NCBI RefSeq assembly: GCF_010183535.1
Contig: NC_071332.1
Coordinates: 7,936,001-8,000,000, forward strand
Reading direction: 5' to 3'
DNA length: 64,000 bases
Source: Caenorhabditis remanei
Lineage: Eukaryota > Nematoda > Chromadorea > Rhabditida > Rhabditidae
Both the position numbers and the translations under genes were made by a program. Below the pieces are notes generated by a model that saw only the letters and a list, made by a program, of their open reading frames with translations, was not told the origin of the DNA and did no database searches. Shown in pieces: positions 57,901 to 64,000 of the stretch (positions are counted from its first letter, which is position 1; every line of letters begins with the position of its first letter).

Positions 57901-58613
57901 CAATGTACTTGTAAATCTGGATCACAATGATTCTTTCTCAACTTTTCAATGGACAAAGAAATAAAATGTCCGCTCTGGATCTAAATTTCCGGTATCTGCA
58001 TATTTCAACTATATACCAAAATATGATATTATTTGTCAAAAATAATTAGAATATTTTTCAGCAGAAGTTCCTTTCAATGGATTATCCCTGGAGCCGATCT
58101 GCAATCAATCAATAACATTGGAACATTTATTTTCAGACAATCAAACATATTTTGCACTTGAGAGACACTCGTATATAATTAATAGTACTTACAAAAAAGT
58201 AAATTTGTTTGGAATTAAAATTGATATTTTCGAAAAATAAAATTCAACGAGAAACTTGGGAAAAGTGGCGTGGGAGGGAGAGAAATCTGGTTGATTTTGT
58301 GAGGAAGAGAAAATGAAAAATTGCAAAGAAGCATCATAAACCCGTGTCGTTAATTAAGAAAGGAGAAGGAGACAGTCCGATAGAGAACTATAACTATCCC
58401 TAATTTGTGGAGAGAATGGTTTACACGTGTCACTTGAAATTTGAAATAACTGGGTTTCGGAGGAATTAAAGAATTTAGGACGATTATCATTTTTGTTTTT
58501 TTTGCCGCGTTTGAGAAGGAGAAGATGAAAGAGAACGAGATCAGCTTACAGGCGAAGTGGCACACAGACATCATCTAGTTGCTAGAAAAAGAAAAAAGAC
58601 ACGGGTATGATAA
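51949..58613. other. Long gene-free region (about 6.7 kb) upstream of the globin gene
   Basis: No open frame here shows a domain, signal peptide or convincing exon chain. The longest (53491-53784, 54797-55081, 56443-56847) are low-complexity or antisense shadows. Composition shifts between purine-rich and pyrimidine-rich tracts, for example GA-rich runs around 52530-52760 and 53640-53990 and a CT-rich run at 54870-54990. In compact nematode DNA such a gap is notable and may hold distal promoter elements or an undetected 5' exon of the globin gene. Confidence 0.5.
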
Positions 58614-61325
58614 TTATTCTGAATATTTGTCTATCCTCACTTCTTTGCACTTGCAACTTTTCACCTGAAAGTAAATGTAATTTAATTGTTTTGTTTTTGA
58701 AAAAGGATAAGTAAAAACTCACCTTCACAATCGTCTTGGTTGCAGTGGGCGGTGTCCTGCCAGGACAGTCTAGAGTTATATCAACAAAGTCGTACTCGGC
58801 AGGAGCACATGCCGCACAACTATGGAATGCTGCTTTCAGCTTTTTTGAGTGCAATCTGGGTATGAAGATACTGGCGCATGTGCCGTGGCAGAGTCTGGAA
58901 TAGGCATGATCGTTAACTTTTTGAAATAAAAATGCATTTTCTCTATTTCAATAAAAGAAGGATGCAAGGATTTTACTTGTTTAGGTAATAACAGTGTAAC
59001 CACTTGACTCATTTTTCAAACTAGAAGAAAAAATATTTAAGAATTTATTCATCCCAGTTTTTTTGTCTTTTATTGAAAATTGAAGCTCAAGTTTTAACAG
59101 AACATGCAATTTTCCAATAATTATTATTGTGATGGTTTTTCATTTATTATTTTTTGAAAGTGTTTTGGATTCTGACCAATCTAGACGATCAGTTTTCAGA
59201 AAAGTTACACACACACACCTTTTTTTGTCTGCTTTCACATGGAAGCATTTTCTGATTCCGTGATTTTATTCATAATTAACTTACTTCTATTTCTAATGAC
59301 TGGAACATGACAATCCAGTCGATCGTCTACAAACTGTTTTTGTTCTTTTTTAAATGCTTTTCTGCTACAAACTAGTTCACACAATTTGCTCGGCAAATCG
59401 TTTAGGTAATTTCTAACATATTAACAAAGACCTTAACTTTAATTCTTTCCGAATAAAAACGATAAGAATAGGGCAAAGTTTGGAAGTTTGGAATACTCAC
59501 CTATTGACCACAACCTTCGTTAAACATCCGTCAACTCGGATTCTTTGTTTGAACTTCTGACCGTCACACCGTTGATTCATAATCAATGCATCGGGATCGG
59601 CAAGTTGAAGAAGGGCATGTTTCCGCCCTTCTAATACAGTTTCTCCATTTTCGTCTGGAAATTTCTCCACTTTTATGCTGGAAATGGGATTAGGTCCGGT
59701 TCAAAAAAAATAGAAAACTTGCGATGTGGATTCGGAAGTTGTATAGGATTAAGGATTTATAGAAACACTTTGGAATTCAACAAAATGAGAAGAAAATAAG
59801 CATAAAGTTGAAATCAGAAACTAGAATTTTAGTATTTACACAAAAATTAATTGAAAATAACTCAGGTAATTATCAAAACTAATTTGAAAGTACCATCACT
59901 TCCCAATAAAATAATTTGAACATGCAATTCAGATAATTAATTTTAAATTGGAAGATGAGTGTGTGCGTGTGGCAATAAAAACTGTTGTCTACCTCTTTCC
60001 ACGTGATAAACGAAAAATTGTATAAACAAAAGAAATTGTCTCATGGTTTATATAAAATTGGAGCAATTCCGTGTTTTGAAACTTGAATCAGCTGGGTAAT
60101 TTCTCAATCAGATCTCTCAGCTTTTCATCAAATTATGACCCGTTTTCCGTCTACTTGCTTCAACATTAATTGCCTTAAACATTCGAAAACTGCCACTGAT
60201 ACCAAATAATGGGTTTTCGGTTTTTCCTCTTTTTGATCATAAAAATTCTTCAACATTCATGACAGTGGTTGCCCCGTTTTGTGGCGTGGGTGTAAATGAG
60301 ACAAAGCGTGGATGAGCTGAGCGAGCAAACCGATGATATCAGGTAACTCGAGAACACGAAACACACTCACATACACTCTTTCTTTCTCTATTTTCACAGA
60401 AACCAACCTTTTCCAATTTTCTTCAACTTGCCAACCGGTTTTCGATTCTTCTTACGATGATGTCGGGTTAGATGATCCATATGGGATTTATGGTCCACAT
60501 GATTCACATGGTTCGCTTGTTCTTCTTCATGACTCTCCAGCTGATAGGCTGCTCCGAGTCGAAAGCGGGACTCTACTGGTGTTCCTTTTAGTTGAAGGAA
60601 CGCGTTTCGTGAGATTTCTTGAAAGGTTGGAACTGCCGAGCTCCCATTTACTGCAATAAATAAATTTAGATGGTTCGAAATGAAGGATAATTGAGAAATT
60701 GTTCACTTAAACCTTGATATTATTATTTGGATTCAGACAAGAAATTTATATAGGAATCATTTTAAACCATTTTAAATCAATACAATTTCAGATATTCTCA
60801 CTTTTTGCCCAAAATTCAATTTTTCAAAGAGAAAAACTCTACTAAAAATTCCAAGAACTCACTTGAATAATTGACATATCCATCAAGAATCTCAACTGTT
60901 GGCTGACGTTCATTTCGGTCTGTTGGCGCCGCCACGACGCCACTTACTATCCAACATATCAAGAAAACCGCATAGTATATGTGTCGCCATGAAAATGATG
61001 ATAATTTTAATAGTGAATAAAATGATGAGGATGAAGTTGTTGAAGAGGAAGAATGTGATGATAGAAAAATTCGTCTGGATCGTCGTTGCGTTCGTGATCG
61101 CTCGTTCGTCATGGCTGCTGCTGTCGTAGCTTCGTCGTCGTTCGATGTCGGTATTGGCGACTCTTGGCTCGTCGGAGACTCGTGCTCTCGTTGTCCGCTG
61201 CACCCACTCTCATCATTGTTATCCTCGGTTCGGAGGCTCCGTTGGCCACGCCCATCTGCTCGTTTCATCGTAGTTAGGTCAGAACTTGCAATTGGTCGAT
61301 CATAGATCGATGCGTTGTCTATCAT
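58614..61325 (-). CDS. DAN-family cystine-knot secreted/anchored protein (BMP-antagonist-like)
   Basis: Five exons on the minus strand. The first codes about 160 residues: a polar N-terminus (MIDNASIYDRPIASSDLTTM), then a Ser-rich stretch and a hydrophobic segment at about 115-132 (YYAVFLICWIVSGVVAAPTD), acting as internal signal or anchor. Met72 is an alternative start nearer to it. Exon 2 is His/Lys-rich (HKSHMDHLTRHHRKKNRKPV). The C-terminal domain reads CDGQKFKQRIRVDGCLTKVV, CHGTCASIFIPRL, FHSCAACAPAEYDFVDITLD, CPGRTPPTATKTIVK and VKSCKCKEVRIDKYSE. The spacing of cysteines (GC, CxGxC, CxxCxP, LxCPG, SCxC) is that of the DAN domain (NBL1, Gremlin), proteins that bind BMPs outside the cell. 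A role in TGF-beta signalling is inference. Splice sites are canonical. Confidence 0.85.
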
Positions 61326-63475
61326 AGAAATCAATAATGATTAGATTTTGAGACAAGAAGGGGGAGAAGGAGGAGTTTGATATGTATCAGAGTTATTTTT
61401 CAATCGATCGATATTTTTGGAATGGAGGTAATCAAAAAATGTAGAACTAGGGTGAGAGGGAAGTCAAAAAAAGAGGAAAAGCGAAGAGCAGTGGTCGGGA
61501 AGAGAAAAAACTGTCACCCACACATACAGATACATACATACACACATACAGGCATGCACCACCACCATATTTCGACCGACATCTTGCTATCAGCATGAAG
61601 CGGACGGTGCGAAGAGGTTGATAGCAAGCAGAGCCCCGTCTCGCAGACGCCACTGTCGAATCAGTGTGCAAGTAGGAGAAACACACGAGTAATCGAATAT
61701 ATGTTGATGCATTCCATTCGTTTCGTTTTCTCCTTCTTCACACCGCCGCCGTTTGACTGACCTTTTATGATTGCGCTCCCGTTTTTTCTTCTCTTCTTCC
61801 GATTTTTCTCTTTTCAGCCAATTTGATTTTAATAATGAGTGCGATAAGAACTACAATTATAACGAAGAAAAAAGTTTAATGAGTTTTTTTGCGTGTATTC
61901 GGAAAAAGTATGTTATTTGATTGATGAGCTTGAAGTGTCATATGTTGTTGTTCGGTGCCTGATTACTGTAGAAGAACACACATATTTTCTTGAACCTTTT
62001 TTCTCTCAAATCTAGATGATATTGATTCTAAAATTGTATGAAACAGTAATGCTTATAGATATGGTGCAAGATTCCATCCACCTCCACTCACCATGCCAGT
62101 TTGACGTAACACCATTTCTTATGACCTCGTGATTTTTCTTTTAGTTCCTGTTTCATTTGAGCTTTATCTTTATTTGAACTCATTCAAAAGAGTGACGTTT
62201 GATTATGTGACTTGTTACGTTTAAGTTACCCAATGTTTCATTTTCAGAGACAAAATAAACTTCCTCCATCATTTTTCATGAAATCAATGACAACTTTTCC
62301 TCCCGGTCAACGTTTTATTGATATGAACTGTTTGTTTGCAGGAAAATTAGTGTAATCGATTTTGAGTAGCATCATAAACGTTAAACTTGAACACGATAGT
62401 ACCATCTTCTTGTAGTCTCTGATTTATAAGAGGCGGAATTCTGGAATGATGGCAGTCATTTTTCAGCTATTTTTTCTTGTAAGTATTCCATTCAAATTTA
62501 ACTTTTAACAAAAAAAGATTCTTGAAATCTGTTTGAACAAAAAATATAAGTTAAATGTGTACTTGCTCTCTTCCATTAAAGTAGTCTCTGTTTTTCAATA
62601 TTTTATGAATCTTTGTTGCAGGAAGAAGAATAAAAGTGAGGCCTGTTCGTTGAAAACTAAAAACATTCTACCAGAAATAAGTTCTGGTTGTTCTTTTGAT
62701 CATTCCTGAACATTTTTTTTAAGTACCTACAAATTCTAGAAATAATAGAATAGAAACCAGGAGTTTATATCATTTTTGTTTCCGTGTTCCTCTCTTTCGA
62801 TCTTCATTCAATTTATCCTAATTGCTCAATTCTGAATTTCAACCATTCACCCAACAAGTCTATTGAGTTTGGTCACGTTTGAACTCAGAAACTTTGAACA
62901 ATGTCTTTTTAAAAAGGTCAACTCATCAAAACTTCCTGGAATGCCCCCGCAAAAAGACTAATGTTATTTTGCTCTCGCCTCTCCCCCAATTTCTGAAAAT
63001 ACAAACAAATGTAATCTTCTTCTTCTGACCTTCCAAGAAAACAAACTGCCAAAATCATTATGAGAATCCTTGAAAGTACATGTGTAGTACCCTTCCACTC
63101 TAATTTGTGATAACCTATATACCGAAATGAGATCTAATTTGAGTCCTCTTCAGACTGCACACACTTCCTTGAAAACTGGCGTCATTTCCCGGAAAGAAGC
63201 CGAAAAGCGGGTTGGTTTCCTCCATCTTCATCCATCCCGTATTTTTGTGCTCGGTCTAAATTATTCAACCAATTAGCTCATCTAATTCGGTTTATAAGAT
63301 GTAAACAGAGAAAGAGTTGCGAAATACTTTTGGGCTTTCGTCGTTTTGAAGTTCCGAGTCTTTTTATATTTTCTTTGTGTTGAAGTCAAGGGGAATGAAA
63401 CTATGCAGTTGGAAAAACTTCATTGATACAGTACACAATGACAAGATGTATTAAATCTTAACACATACAAAGTGG
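61326..63475. promoter_or_regulatory. 5' flank of the DAN-family gene, no other gene seen
   Basis: About 2.1 kb. It includes a short CA/TACA-rich stretch (about 61515-61555) and AT-rich spacer. The frames at 61377-61598 and 61447-61686 lie on opposite strands over this simple sequence and have no domain. Confidence 0.5.
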
Positions 63476-63846
63476 AAAATGGAAGAGAAGGAAGAGAAAG
63501 AGAGAAGACAATGTAAGAGAGAGAGAAAAATTATGAAGAGAATGAGAGAGAAAAGAGAAAGATTCTTGAATGAATGAAGTTTTTTTTGTTTGAAAAATGA
63601 AGACAATGTTGGCACTGGAGCACGGGGGCAGGCGGCTCGAGAACACTTGATTTTTGACTAGAAGAGAAACAAATGATCACAATGATGATGATAAAATGAT
63701 AAAGAACTGGGAGGAGAAGACTAGCGTCAACACAATGAGATCAGAATGGAAAGAGAGAAAAAATATATAGTTTACAAAAAAGAACTAACTCACAACCGAC
63801 TATCACAAATAAAAAAGAAATTAGAGGGGGAGGAGGGAGAGAAGAA
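63476..63846. repeat. GA-rich low-complexity tract
   Basis: The plus strand is almost pure purine from about 63476 to 63575 (GAAGAGAAGGAAGAGAAAGA and similar) and again in patches to 63846. On the minus strand this is a pyrimidine-rich tract directly behind the stop of the gene at the right edge, so it is probably its 3' untranslated region. Confidence 0.7.
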
Positions 63847-64000
63847 TTATTTCTTCTCATACAACTTTTTCAGACGTTCCATCTCTCGTTTTGTGTTGTC
63901 ATGAGATTGACGTTCCTGGAATTTCAGTCTTACGTTTTTTAAAGTTGAAATTAGTTTTGTTACCTGAATCAGTTGTTTTCTGAGCTGCTGAGCAAGCATT
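63847..64000 (-). CDS. Coiled-coil protein, C-terminal two exons only
   Basis: Minus-strand gene entering from the right edge. The visible exons read MLAQQLRKQLIQ (frame open to the edge, not necessarily the start), a 48-bp intron (GTAACA to TTCCAG), and ERQSHDNTKREMERLKKLYE followed by KK and a stop at 63847. The spacing of Leu and charged residues suggests a helical coiled coil. The product is not recognised. Confidence 0.65.
   Translation of the reverse strand, partial: MLAQQLRKQLIQVTKLISTLKNVRLKFQERQSHDNTKREMERLKKLYEKK

Noticed and set aside
61510..61560. Microsatellite-like TACA/CA stretch
   Set aside because: Interrupted and short; mentioned in the flank entry but not a clear repeat array.

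Overview
The window is nuclear DNA from a Caenorhabditis nematode, most likely a species other than C. elegans. It is AT-rich, genes are split by short (about 45-60 bp) introns with TTTCAG acceptors, several starts lie directly behind a trans-splice-like TTTCAG, and the gene content is typically nematode: srx chemoreceptors, supplementary nuclear receptors and YGG-rich nlp peptides. The gene set (pms-2 beside a pair of nhr genes; dhs-20, sas-5, nlp-24 and a globin together) recalls two parts of C. elegans chromosome V. That synteny is from memory and was not checked here. No bacterial, viral or CRISPR features were seen.

Layout. (1) 1-8.5 kb and 17.3-29.0 kb hold a chemoreceptor cluster of srx-type 7TM genes: one partial gene on the minus strand, then nine full-length models on the plus strand (one frameshifted) and one decayed tail. 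(2) 8.6-16.6 kb interrupts the cluster with three conserved genes: pms-2 (minus, mismatch repair) and two tandemly duplicated nuclear hormone receptors (plus). (3) 29.4-32.0 kb carries an acidic single-pass membrane protein and a short-chain dehydrogenase (dhs-20-like). (4) 32.0-40.9 kb is a decayed, transposon-rich zone. It holds three copies of a serine-protease-like gene (one split by a hAT element with a perfect 8-bp target duplication, one truncated and frameshifted, one a short remnant), a retropepsin relic, a second hAT-type MITE with an 8-bp target duplication, a foldback element and a broken arginine/serine-rich gene. (5) 41.0-52 kb is a compact block: a secreted Gln/Gly/Tyr-rich protein, a Kunitz protein, sas-5, a second Kunitz protein with the same architecture, an nlp-24-like peptide precursor and a globin. 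(6) 52-64 kb is gene-poor except for a DAN-family cystine-knot protein at 58.6-61.3 kb and the last two exons of an unidentified gene at the right edge.

The genes do not form one pathway. The srx genes are local duplicates and probably act singly in chemosensory neurons. pms-2 serves MutL mismatch repair, sas-5 centriole assembly, and the Kunitz, nlp and DAN proteins are secreted. The most notable signals outside ordinary genes are the 1.8 kb near-perfect inverted repeat at 0.94-2.73 kb, the 1.36 kb hAT element whose arms are built from TTCGAA palindromes and tRNA box-B-like repeats, the Glu-to-Gln change at the ATPase general base of pms-2, and single-base frame breaks in sas-5 and one srx gene that may be assembly errors or real lesions. 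No wholly new multi-gene system could be supported.
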